Translations under genes and position numbers: made by a program
Source: Lachnospiraceae bacterium
GTDB lineage: Bacteria; Bacillota; Clostridia; Lachnospirales; Lachnospiraceae
Length of the DNA: 39,037 bases
NCBI GenBank assembly: GCA_017633935.1
Contig: JAGBOJ010000011.1
Location: 1 to 39,037 of the forward strand
Direction of reading: 5' to 3'
Notes under the pieces: generated by a model
Told to the model about the DNA's origin: nothing
Database searches by the model: none
What the model saw: the letters and a program-made list of their open reading frames with translations, nothing else
Shown here: one piece after another, positions 7,865 through 14,926 of the stretch
Layout of the letters: every line of letters starts with the position of its first letter
Position numbering within the stretch: position 1 is the first letter of the stretch

Positions 7865-8404
7865 ATGAGTTATGTATGTTCAGTTTGCGGTTATGTACAC
7901 GAAGGGGATGAGCCGCCGGCAGAATGCCCCGTTTGCCACGCTCCCGCTGACAAATTCAAAAAGCAGGAAGGCGAGAAGGTATGGGCTGCAGAGCATGTGG
8001 TAGGTGTTGCAAGTGACGCTCCCGAGGATATCAAGAACGGTCTTCGTGAGATGTTTAACGGTGAATGCTCGGAAGTAGGTATGTATCTTGCAATGTCCCG
8101 GGTAGCCATCCGCGAGGGCTATCCCGAGATCGGTGCTTTTTATGAGAAGGCTGCATGGGAGGAGGCAGAGCACGCTGCTCACTTTGCCGAGCTTCTCGGT
8201 GAGGTTCTTACCGATTCCACAAAGAAGAATCTGGAGCTTAGGGCTGCTGCGGAATACGGCGCTACGCAGGGTCGTGTTGATCTTGCCAAAAAAGCCAAGG
8301 CTCTTGATCTTGATGCCATCCACGATATAGTGCATGAGATCGGAAGAGATGAGGCACGGCACGGCAAGGCCTTTGAGGGTCTGCTGAAGCGCTATTTCAG
8401 TTAG
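7865..8404 (+). CDS. Reverse rubrerythrin (rubredoxin domain first), NADH peroxidase component
   Basis: The 179-residue protein starts with a rubredoxin-like iron site, CSVCG and CPVCH (residues 5-8 and 20-23), followed by a ferritin-like four-helix domain with diiron ligands. These include E in GECSEVGMYL, EEAEHAAH and EIGRDEARHGKAF. Classical rubrerythrin has the opposite domain order. This arrangement matches clostridial 'reverse' rubrerythrins that reduce H2O2 with electrons from NADH via partner flavoproteins. It is a cytoplasmic oxygen-defence protein. A weak AGG-type ribosome site lies just upstream. A TATAAG box at 7820-7825 may be its -10, but the -35 is poor. It is transcribed divergently from the two-component genes. 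Confidence 0.92.
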   Translation: MSYVCSVCGYVHEGDEPPAECPVCHAPADKFKKQEGEKVWAAEHVVGVASDAPEDIKNGLREMFNGECSEVGMYLAMSRVAIREGYPEIGAFYEKAAWEEAEHAAHFAELLGEVLTDSTKKNLELRAAAEYGATQGRVDLAKKAKALDLDAIHDIVHEIGRDEARHGKAFEGLLKRYFS

Positions 8405-8414
8405 GAGGAATATT

Positions 8415-8456
8415 ATGGACTCATACACCAACAGAGGCCGAGGCGGAAAGCAGTAA
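8415..8456 (+). CDS. Possible 13-residue micropeptide after the rubrerythrin gene
   Basis: An ATG with the near-ideal site TAGGAGG and a 7-base spacer opens 13 codons (MDSYTNRGRGGKQ) and ends at TAA, just before the terminator. The ribosome site begins at the rubrerythrin stop codon, so translation could be coupled. The peptide is basic and glycine-rich with no recognised family. It could be a genuine micropeptide, a remnant of a lost downstream gene, or a fortuitous start. The strong ribosome site is what is seen; any function is unknown. Confidence 0.4.
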   Translation: MDSYTNRGRGGKQ

Positions 8457-8473
8457 AAAGAAAAAATAATAAC

Positions 8474-8506
8474 GGGGTGTCGTCGTATGACGGCACCCTT
8501 TTTATT
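8474..8506. terminator. Bidirectional intrinsic terminator between rubrerythrin and sahH-like genes
   Basis: GGGTGTCGTC pairs with GACGGCACCC (one G-U) around GTAT and is followed by TTTTTATTT on the plus strand. On the minus strand the same stem is followed by a T-rich run (TTATTATTTTTT), so it can end both the rubrerythrin transcript and the convergent sahH-like transcript. Confidence 0.88.
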
Positions 8507-8513
8507 TGCAGCA

Positions 8514-9761
8514 TTACAGCGAAGCGCTGTTTAAGTATCTTTCCTGTTCTGGAGTAAGCTTATCTATGCTCTTATTTAAGAAATTCAGCTTCATCTCGGC
8601 CACACGGTTATCAACCTCTTCAGGAACATCTATGAGCCTTTCTCTAAGCTCGCTGCCGTGTTCAACAAGATATTTTGCGGAAAGAGCCTGAATCGCAAAG
8701 GACATATCCATTATCTCTGCCGGATGACCGTCGCCGCAGGCAAGATTTACGAGCCTTCCTTCTCCGAGGACATATACCCATCTGCCGTCTGAGAGCTTAT
8801 AGCCCATGATATTGTTTCTCATCTCGCTCTGCTCTGCGGAATTTTCCTTTAACCACTTTACATCCACCTCACAGTCGAAATGACCCGCATTGCAGACAAT
8901 GGCTCCGTCCTTTATGACCTCAAAATCCTCTTTATCTATGACACCCTCGCAGCCCGTGACCGTAACAAAAAAGTCACCCTGCTTCGCAGCTTCCCTCATG
9001 GGCATTACATCGAATCCGTCCATTATCGCTTCGATAGCCCTGACAGGATTGATCTCCGTGACAATGACTCTTGCTCCGAGACCCTTTGCCCGCATTGCCA
9101 CTCCCTTTCCGCACCATCCGTAGCCTGCGACCACTACGATCTTTCCGGCTACTATAAGGTTTGTCGTCCTGTTGATGCCGTCCCATACCGACTGACCCGT
9201 ACCGTAACGGTTATCAAAGAAATGCTTCATCTGGGCATTATTAACCCTGACCATGGGAAATTCCAGCTTTCCCTCTCTGTTTAAGGCTTCAAGCCTTATT
9301 ATACCGGTCGTGGTCTCTTCACAGCCTCCGATCACCTGTCCGATAAGATCCCTGTACTCGGTATGCATCATATGAACAAGGTCTCCGCCGTCATCTATAA
9401 TAATATTGGGTCCGGCTTTGAGCACTGCTCTTATATGATTATCATATTCCTCCGGATTGCAGTCATACCATGCATGAACCTCAAGCCCCGCTTTCACGAG
9501 TGCTGCCGCCACATCATCCTGCGTGGAAAGCGGATTTGATCCGGTCACATACATATCCGCACCGCCTGCCTTCAGCACGAGACACAGATATGCGGTTTTT
9601 GCCTCCAGATGCACCGAAAGAGCGATCTTCTTTCCCTTAAAAGGCTTTGTCTTTTCAAATTCATCATAAAGCGTGCGCAGCAGATCGCAATGACGCTTCA
9701 CCCACTCGATCTTCCTTTCTCCCGAAGGAGCAAGATTGATATCTCTGATTTCGCTTGCCAT
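8514..9761 (-). CDS. S-adenosylhomocysteine / S-inosylhomocysteine hydrolase (archaeal-type SahH)
   Basis: The 415-residue protein is an SahH-family enzyme. It has DDGGDLVHMMHTEY, EETTTGIIRL, the NAD-binding loop VAGYGWCGKG (about 211-220), and GEGRLVNLACGDGHPAEIMD. It lacks the insert and the KPDHYRY tail of eukaryotic-type enzymes, resembling the shorter archaeal/Thermotoga group. Where human SahH has HMTVET at the adenine pocket, this protein has HLEAKT (residues 51-56), so the Thr and Glu that contact adenine become Glu53 and Lys55. That change fits a preference for S-inosylhomocysteine (inference). The start at 9761 is set by AAAGGAG 6 bases upstream; a TTG at 9776 lies before that site and is rejected. 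The MTA/SAH deaminase gene lies one gene upstream on the same strand. Confidence 0.9.
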   Translation of the reverse strand: MASEIRDINLAPSGERKIEWVKRHCDLLRTLYDEFEKTKPFKGKKIALSVHLEAKTAYLCLVLKAGGADMYVTGSNPLSTQDDVAAALVKAGLEVHAWYDCNPEEYDNHIRAVLKAGPNIIIDDGGDLVHMMHTEYRDLIGQVIGGCEETTTGIIRLEALNREGKLEFPMVRVNNAQMKHFFDNRYGTGQSVWDGINRTTNLIVAGKIVVVAGYGWCGKGVAMRAKGLGARVIVTEINPVRAIEAIMDGFDVMPMREAAKQGDFFVTVTGCEGVIDKEDFEVIKDGAIVCNAGHFDCEVDVKWLKENSAEQSEMRNNIMGYKLSDGRWVYVLGEGRLVNLACGDGHPAEIMDMSFAIQALSAKYLVEHGSELRERLIDVPEEVDNRVAEMKLNFLNKSIDKLTPEQERYLNSASL

Positions 9762-9789
9762 ATCGTCTCCTTTCAAAAAAATGATATTT

Positions 9790-9825
9790 TTTCAAAAAAC
9801 AAGGGCAGGTATATGAACCTGCCCT
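9790..9825 (-). terminator. Intrinsic terminator of the secreted repeat-protein gene
   Basis: AGGGCAGGT pairs perfectly with ACCTGCCCT (9802-9810 with 9817-9825). On the minus strand the stem is followed by TGTTTTTTG. It isolates the repeat-protein gene from the sahH-like gene downstream. Confidence 0.85.
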
Positions 9826-9853
9826 CTTATACTTTCTTATTGTATGCTTAAGA

Positions 9854-10543
9854 TTAAAGCGTTGCAAGATAAGCATTGATAAGCTTCTGAAGCTCTGCTC
9901 TCTTAGCGTTGTTGCTTGCCTGTGCTGCAAGGTTTGCTGCATAGAATGCATTAAGACGAGCCTGTCCTGCCTGATACTCTGCAAGTCTTGCTGCTGCCTC
10001 AGCCTGTCCCTTTGCAACCTGTCCTGCGCGGAATGCTGCAAGGTTTGCCTGATATGCATTGTAAGCTGCGATTCCTGCTGCCTTCTGTGCCTCGCCTAAA
10101 GCGATCTGTGATGCATAGAACGCTGCAAGACGTGCCTGATACTCATTGTAAGCTGCAAGTCCTGCTGCTCTCTGAGCTGCACCCTTTGCTATCTCGGAAG
10201 CCTGAAATGCTGCAAGACGTGCCTGATACTCATTGTAAGCTGCGATTCCTGCTGCCTTCTGTGCCTCACCCTTTGCTATCTCTGAAGCCTGGAATGCTGC
10301 CAGACGTGCCTGATACTCATTATAAGCTGCAAGTCCCGCTGCCTTCTGTGCTTCGCCCTTTGCTATCTCGGAAGCCCTGAACGCTGCAAGGTTTGCCTGA
10401 TAGGTCTGGTACTCCTGAATACGTGCGTTCTGTGTAGCGATAGCAGCCGCAACTTCCTCTTCGGGGGTAGCTGCAAAAGCCGGTACTACAGAGACGATTG
10501 CGATAGCCATTGTTGCTATCAATGCTACGAGTTTCTTTTTCAT
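9854..10543 (-). CDS. Secreted alanine-rich 29-residue repeat protein, unknown function
   Basis: I do not recognise a family. The 229-residue protein starts with a clear signal peptide (MKKK, hydrophobic core, probable cleavage after AFA at residue 24). It continues with six copies of a 29-residue unit starting near residues 44, 73, 102, 131, 160 and 189. The consensus is roughly YNEYQARLAAFQASEIAKG followed by EAQKAAG(I/L)AA. It is very rich in Ala with regular Tyr, Phe, Gln, Lys and Glu, has no cysteine, and should be strongly alpha-helical. There is no LPXTG motif, second membrane segment or recognisable wall-binding domain, so it is probably released or loosely attached. GAAGGGAG lies 10 bases before the ATG. 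It has its own promoter and terminator, so it is a single-gene unit. Confidence 0.85.
   Translation of the reverse strand: MKKKLVALIATMAIAIVSVVPAFAATPEEEVAAAIATQNARIQEYQTYQANLAAFRASEIAKGEAQKAAGLAAYNEYQARLAAFQASEIAKGEAQKAAGIAAYNEYQARLAAFQASEIAKGAAQRAAGLAAYNEYQARLAAFYASQIALGEAQKAAGIAAYNAYQANLAAFRAGQVAKGQAEAAARLAEYQAGQARLNAFYAANLAAQASNNAKRAELQKLINAYLATL
9893..10414 (-). repeat. Six tandem 87-bp coding repeats
   Basis: The phrase gcctgatactcatt recurs at exactly 87-base spacing (10134, 10221, 10308 on the plus strand), matching the 29-codon protein repeat. Inner units are nearly identical while the first and last are diverged, the pattern expected from recombination-driven expansion of the centre. 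Copy number may vary between strains. Confidence 0.9.
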
Positions 10544-10599
10544 TGCGAATTTCTCCCTTCAGAAAATATTCTTTTGTTTTTGTTTAATAACTATGGGCT

Positions 10600-10628
10600 A
10601 TTGTAACACTTGAAATCAACGATTTCAA
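10600..10628 (-). promoter_or_regulatory. Predicted promoter of the secreted repeat-protein gene
   Basis: On the minus strand, TTGAAA (10623-10628), a 17-base spacer and TACAAT (10600-10605) form a good vegetative promoter. It leaves a leader of about 50 bases before the ATG at 10543. Confidence 0.7.
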
Positions 10629-10629
10629 G
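10609..10629. promoter_or_regulatory. Perfect inverted repeat overlapping the -35 box (possible operator)
   Basis: CTTGAAATC and GATTTCAAG form a perfect 9-bp inverted repeat around AAC. It covers the -35 and much of the spacer of the repeat-protein promoter. On the minus strand no T-run follows, so it is not a terminator for the upstream deaminase gene; on the plus strand it is followed by CGGTTTTTA. Its position suggests a repressor site or a transcript-end hairpin. Confidence 0.5.
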
Positions 10630-10646
10630 CGGTTTTTATATTTTTG

Positions 10647-11912
10647 TCATTTTTTTACTATTTTTTCTGCCTCCGCATATATTTTTTCGACATCAAGGCT
10701 CTTAAACTCGCGCCCTTCCATAACGATGTCCCCGTCGATGATGACAGTATCGACTTCAGAACCGTTTGCCGAATAGGTCAGTGACGAAAGAACATTATTG
10801 CGGGGAACCATCGAAGGTGTGTCAAGCCTTAGGATCGCAAGATCCGCTTTATATCCTTTGGCGATCTTTCCTGTCACGCCCTCAAGACCAAGCGCTTTTG
10901 CCCCGTTTTCCGTCGCTATCCTTAAGGTTTCCTCCGCACCGATACATACCGGAGTCTTCCCCACTCCCTTGTGTATAAGCGCCAGCAGGCTCATCTCGTG
11001 GAACATATTAAGTGAATTGTTCGATGCCGCGCCATCGGTTCCCAGTGCCACATTTATGCCGGCTTCGATCATTTTGGGTACGGGTGCGAAGCCGTTTCCG
11101 AGCTTCATATTCGATGCCGGATTGGTTACGACCGAAACATTCCGGTTTTTAAGTATCTCAATATCCTGATCGGTCACCTGTACGCAATGGGCCGCAATGC
11201 AGGGCACCTCAAAGCAGCCGGCCTTCTGTGCGTATTCGATCGCCGTGCAGTTGTGCTCTTTTCTTAAATTTTCAACCTCGGTGACGCTTTCGGCCAGATG
11301 AATGTGAAGCCCGAGTCCCTTTTCCTTTGCGATATCAGCCACGCATCTTAAATAATCCGGACCGCAGCTGTAGGGTGCATGGGGACCGAGCATAAAGGAA
11401 AGTCTGTCGCATTCCTTTCCGTCCTCCATTTCCTCCAGTGCTTCCCTTATCCTGACATCGTTTTTATCGTAGTCACTGCCGACAAGACCTCTGCTGATCA
11501 CCGCCCGCATACCGGATTCCTTTGCCGCCCGTGTGGTCTGGTGTATATGCATCTGCATATCGTTGAATGTGGTGGTTCCGCACATTATCATTTCCACCAT
11601 TGCAAGCATCGCTCCCCAGTACGCATCTTCGGGAGTCATTTTATCCTCCACGGGATTTACTCCTTTTAAGAGCCAGTCCATAAAAGGCATATCATCCGCT
11701 ATGTTCCTTAAGGGAGCCATATAAGAATGGGTATGGGCGTTAATAAGCCCCGGGATCACCAGTCTGTCCGCTCCGTCGATCACGGTATCCGGCTTAAAAT
11801 CCTTAGGCTCCGTATCAATGCCCGAGATTTTGTCATCCCTTATATATATGCTGTGTTTTCCGATCTTTCCGTCGATCAGTGCATCCGCATCTTTTATTAA
11901 AATATCAGCCAT
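10647..11912 (-). CDS. mtaD: 5-methylthioadenosine/S-adenosylhomocysteine deaminase (amidohydrolase)
   Basis: The 421-residue cytoplasmic enzyme has the metal and catalytic set of the TrzN/MtaD amidohydrolases. These are HTH-type His60 and His62 in LINAHTHS, GPHAPYSC with His178, HLAES with His205 and Glu208, AAHCVQV with His242, and GTDGAASNN with Asp293. It is expected to deaminate the adenine ring of SAH, MTA or 5'-deoxyadenosine to the inosine form, releasing ammonia. Related guanine or chlorohydrolase-type members are an alternative, but the GPHAPYSC and TNPASNMKLGNG segments fit MtaD. It lies 14 bases after pgi on the same strand. An SahH-like gene downstream could take its product (see findings). 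Confidence 0.85.
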   Translation of the reverse strand: MADILIKDADALIDGKIGKHSIYIRDDKISGIDTEPKDFKPDTVIDGADRLVIPGLINAHTHSYMAPLRNIADDMPFMDWLLKGVNPVEDKMTPEDAYWGAMLAMVEMIMCGTTTFNDMQMHIHQTTRAAKESGMRAVISRGLVGSDYDKNDVRIREALEEMEDGKECDRLSFMLGPHAPYSCGPDYLRCVADIAKEKGLGLHIHLAESVTEVENLRKEHNCTAIEYAQKAGCFEVPCIAAHCVQVTDQDIEILKNRNVSVVTNPASNMKLGNGFAPVPKMIEAGINVALGTDGAASNNSLNMFHEMSLLALIHKGVGKTPVCIGAEETLRIATENGAKALGLEGVTGKIAKGYKADLAILRLDTPSMVPRNNVLSSLTYSANGSEVDTVIIDGDIVMEGREFKSLDVEKIYAEAEKIVKK

Positions 11913-11926
11913 CGTTTATCTCCAAA

Positions 11927-13273
11927 TCAAATCCTTTTTTTCAGCTCCTCTGTCATCTCTTCATATCCGGGCTTGCCGAGCAGCGCAAACATATTCTTTT
12001 TATAGCTCTCGACTCCGGGCTGGTTGAACGGATTTACACCAAGCATGTATCCGCTTACGCCGCAGGCAAATTCAAAGAAATAGAAAAGCTGTCCAAGGTA
12101 CTCCTCGGTCTGCTCGGGTACATTGATAAGTGCATTGGGCACCGAGCCGTCGGTATGGGCAAGTATCGTTCCGTTCATTGCGCATTTATTGGCAAAATCC
12201 ACTGTCTTTCCCGCAAGGTAATCGAGACCGTCGAGATTGTTGTCCGCTTTCTTCATTATTATATCAAGTCTCGGCTTTTCGATATTTATGACAGTTTCAA
12301 ACATTATCCTTGCCCCGTCCTGTATGAACTGTCCCATGGAATGAAGGTCTGTGGTAAGATCCACGGCTGCGGGGAAGATTCCCTTCTGATCCTTGCCCTC
12401 GCTCTCTCCGTAAAGCTGCTTCCACCATTCGGATACATAATGAAGGCTCGGCTCATAATTTGCCACTATCTCCACTGACTTGCCCTTTCTGTAAAGAATA
12501 TTCCTTATAGCCGCGTATTTAAGGGCGTCGTTGTCCTCGAAATCCTTTTCTATCGCCATCTTGCGGCCTTCTGCCGCACCTGCCATCAGCTTATCTATAT
12601 CCGCTCCCGAAACAGCTATGGGAAGCAGTCCGACTGCGGTAAGCACCGAAAATCTTCCGCCCACATCATCGGGTACGACAAATTCCTCATAGCCCTCTGA
12701 ATCAGCCAGACTCTTTAATGCTCCCTTTGCCTTGTCGGTCGTTGCGTAGATCCTCTTTGCAGCTTCAGCCTTACCGTATTTTTCTTCAAGCTTTTCCTTA
12801 AATATCCTGAAGGATATGCCGGGCTCCGTCGTGGTTCCGGACTTTGATATCATATTTATCGAAAAATCCCTGTCTCCTATGACATCCATTATATTTGCGA
12901 TATATGTGCTTGATATGCTGTTTCCGAGGAAATATATCTCGGGAGTCTTTCTTATCTCCTTTGAAACGGAATTATAGAAATTATGTCTTAAGAACTCTAT
13001 CGCAGCCCTTGCGCCGAGATAGGAACCGCCTATACCGATAACGAGCAGTACATCGGAATCCTCCTGTATCTTCTTTGCAGCCTTTTTTATCCTCGCAAAT
13101 TCATCCTTATCATAATTTTCGGGCAGATCAATCCAACCTAAGAAATCATTGCCCGCCCCCTTCCTTGAAAGAAGCAGGTCACGTGCCGCCAAAGTCTGGG
13201 CCTTTATTATCTCCACCTCATTTTCGGAGATAAACTGCGCCGTTTTTGAGTAATCATAAGTTACCTTTGCCAT
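11927..13273 (-). CDS. pgi: Glucose-6-phosphate isomerase
   Basis: This 448-residue enzyme interconverts glucose-6-phosphate and fructose-6-phosphate. It is the shorter bacterial/Gram-positive form. The sugar-phosphate loop is [10 protein letters not shown], and the family signature [16 protein letters not shown] is intact. Other family segments are [15 protein letters not shown] near the N-terminus and the C-terminal [13 protein letters not shown], which carries the catalytic lysine region. The start at 13273 (MAKVTYDYS) is set by AAGGAGG with a 6-base spacer; the ATG at 13279 abuts that site directly and is unlikely to be used. A TATAAT at 13292-13297 (minus strand) could be its -10, but no good -35 is seen. 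Confidence 0.96.
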   Translation of the reverse strand: MAKVTYDYSKTAQFISENEVEIIKAQTLAARDLLLSRKGAGNDFLGWIDLPENYDKDEFARIKKAAKKIQEDSDVLLVIGIGGSYLGARAAIEFLRHNFYNSVSKEIRKTPEIYFLGNSISSTYIANIMDVIGDRDFSINMISKSGTTTEPGISFRIFKEKLEEKYGKAEAAKRIYATTDKAKGALKSLADSEGYEEFVVPDDVGGRFSVLTAVGLLPIAVSGADIDKLMAGAAEGRKMAIEKDFEDNDALKYAAIRNILYRKGKSVEIVANYEPSLHYVSEWWKQLYGESEGKDQKGIFPAAVDLTTDLHSMGQFIQDGARIMFETVINIEKPRLDIIMKKADNNLDGLDYLAGKTVDFANKCAMNGTILAHTDGSVPNALINVPEQTEEYLGQLFYFFEFACGVSGYMLGVNPFNQPGVESYKKNMFALLGKPGYEEMTEELKKRI

Positions 13274-13316
13274 TTCCATCCTCCTTAAATAATTATATGT
13301 AAATTACCTGTATTTT

Positions 13317-13439
13317 ATGATGTCAGGGTCAAAAGGTGCTTTAGCACCTTTTGGATGCAATATATAGCGATCGTGCTTGCACAAAATCGCTATATATTGT
13401 ATCCAAAAATAGCACGAAGTGCTTTTGACCCTACATCAT
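13317..13439. repeat. Composite palindromic repeat copy B (multi-hairpin element)
   Basis: The outer arms ATGATGTCAGGGTCAAAAG (13317-13335) and CTTTTGACCCTACATCAT (13422-13439) are complementary apart from one missing base. Inside them lie three more inverted repeats. The first is AAAAGGTGCT facing AGCACCTTTT (13331-13352). The second is a 19-bp stem with one mismatch, GGATGCAATATATAGCGAT (13353-13371) facing 13386-13404. The third is AGCAC-GAA-GTGCT (13411-13423). The middle stem has GTGC-TT-GCAC at its tip. The whole can be drawn as a multi-arm junction as DNA cruciform or RNA. It lies between the GT-C gene and pgi, in a 258-base gap that holds no gene. Confidence 0.8.
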
Positions 13440-13531
13440 TTTATTCATGATGCCACTTCATTATAACCTTGATCTTAAGATATTTCCACCTTAAGGCGCT
13501 GTACAAAAACAAATTTATTTTCCCACTGATC

Positions 13532-14926
13532 CTAAGGTTTCCCCAGAAGAACATATACCGCAAATACCGCCGCACAAAAGATGCCGAGCAGTACCGCATA
13601 GCACTTTGCCATAGCATCCGGTGTTTTTTCACATCCCCTATTCTTAAAATAAAGTCCCGTAAAAAGAGCCTCTACCACTATGACATACTGGATATACCTG
13701 AAATCCTGCGAGGAAAAATACTGTGCCGTAAGACTTAAATTTATCAAAAATACAACGGGTGTCACATAGGATATACCCCAAAATGCCGTTTCCGTCACAT
13801 TTTTTTTATCCTTTAATGAATGAAAGCAGACATAAACCGTAGCAAAAAAGGCTGCTGCCGCAAGCATTATCCCCGTTATGAAAACTATCCACGCAAACGG
13901 TCTTACATATGCCACATCCGCAGAAAGATCGGTCTCCCCGAAAAGCGAAGTCTTCATCATAGCCAGAAAGATATTATATTCGTCATAGGCGTTACCGTTA
14001 TTTACCATACAGGCAAAGGGGGTATCGGTCCTTATATCAAATATCCTCTGAACAAGTGAATAGCTCTCAGTAGACTCACCCACCTCGGGAGTAAAATTTA
14101 AGGGGACCTGAAATCTTATGAAATTCCTTACAGGATAAAAAACTCCAAGCGGAATGCTTATCACGCCAAAAACCATGTACTGCAAAAGATATTTGAAAAA
14201 GCCCGGCTTTTTCTCCCTTATCAGCTTTACGATAAAGATAAAGCCCAAAGATACGGCTATAAGTATTCCGGACAGCTTTGCCATCATTGAAAGCCCCATA
14301 CAAAGAGCGACTTTTATTATCGCTGTCATAGTGCTGTTCCTGTACCACTCTATTGCGTAGAAAAGACCCATCACCATAAAAAGCTCACAGAGACAGTCAT
14401 TGTTTATCGATCCCGCAAGCAGGATAAAACCCGGGTGCATTGCGGCAAGCGCAAACGCAAAATACAAGCTCCAGCCTAAAAGACCTGCCTGCCTGAATAT
14501 CCTGTATGCATAAAAAAGGATGAGCAGTGAATAGATGAGGGTAAGTATCTGAACATTTTCACAGGCCTTCTGATATGCAATGCCGGCGGCGGTTTCCAAA
14601 TGTATAAAAAGTGCTGCCGTGATATGGTGCAGTGGCGGCTGAAAGAACCCCCATTTTTCCCTCGGATCAAAATCAGGCAGTCTTAAATGCGCATAAAACC
14701 ACTCAATATAGCCCGCCTGACCGAAATCATTTCCGAAGCCGACCACGTCATGCTGCCGTACCCAGTGAGGCGTATAAATGATATAATCCACTCTCAAAAG
14801 CAGCGCAGTCAGAGCGGAAAAGATGATCAGCGCCCCTTTTGACTTTCTTTTATAATAAAAAAATGAAATTGCCGCGATCACGGTAAACAATGCCGCGATC
14901 AGCAATAAATATATACGTCCGTTCAT
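13532..14926 (-). CDS. Polytopic GT-C-type glycosyltransferase-like membrane protein (ArnT/PMT-like)
   Basis: The 464-residue protein has about 10-12 hydrophobic segments and no signal peptidase site. After the first two membrane segments comes a loop, WVRQHDVVGFGNDFGQAGYIEW (Asp60), then KWGFFQPPLHH near residues 91-101. This pattern is shared by GT39/GT83-type transferases that use polyprenyl-linked sugar donors on the outer face of the membrane. Donor and acceptor cannot be assigned. It overlaps the preceding membrane-protein gene by ATGA, so the two are translationally coupled and probably act together on a surface glycan or lipid. The composite repeat follows its stop codon. Confidence 0.65.
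   Translation of the reverse strand: MNGRIYLLLIAALFTVIAAISFFYYKRKSKGALIIFSALTALLLRVDYIIYTPHWVRQHDVVGFGNDFGQAGYIEWFYAHLRLPDFDPREKWGFFQPPLHHITAALFIHLETAAGIAYQKACENVQILTLIYSLLILFYAYRIFRQAGLLGWSLYFAFALAAMHPGFILLAGSINNDCLCELFMVMGLFYAIEWYRNSTMTAIIKVALCMGLSMMAKLSGILIAVSLGFIFIVKLIREKKPGFFKYLLQYMVFGVISIPLGVFYPVRNFIRFQVPLNFTPEVGESTESYSLVQRIFDIRTDTPFACMVNNGNAYDEYNIFLAMMKTSLFGETDLSADVAYVRPFAWIVFITGIMLAAAAFFATVYVCFHSLKDKKNVTETAFWGISYVTPVVFLINLSLTAQYFSSQDFRYIQYVIVVEALFTGLYFKNRGCEKTPDAMAKCYAVLLGIFCAAVFAVYVLLGKP

Noticed and set aside
7880-8431. Long minus-strand open frame opposite rubrerythrin
   Set aside because: It has no ribosome site or family features and lies wholly antisense to a well-recognised gene.
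9893-10414. Regular 87-bp repeats resembling an array
   Set aside because: They encode an in-frame 29-residue protein repeat with no unique spacers, so this is not a CRISPR array. The plus-strand frame through them (9988-10380) is a repeat shadow.
13441-13632. Short minus-strand frame overlapping the end of the GT-C gene
   Set aside because: It overlaps a recognised membrane protein in another frame, has no ribosome site, and its product resembles nothing.
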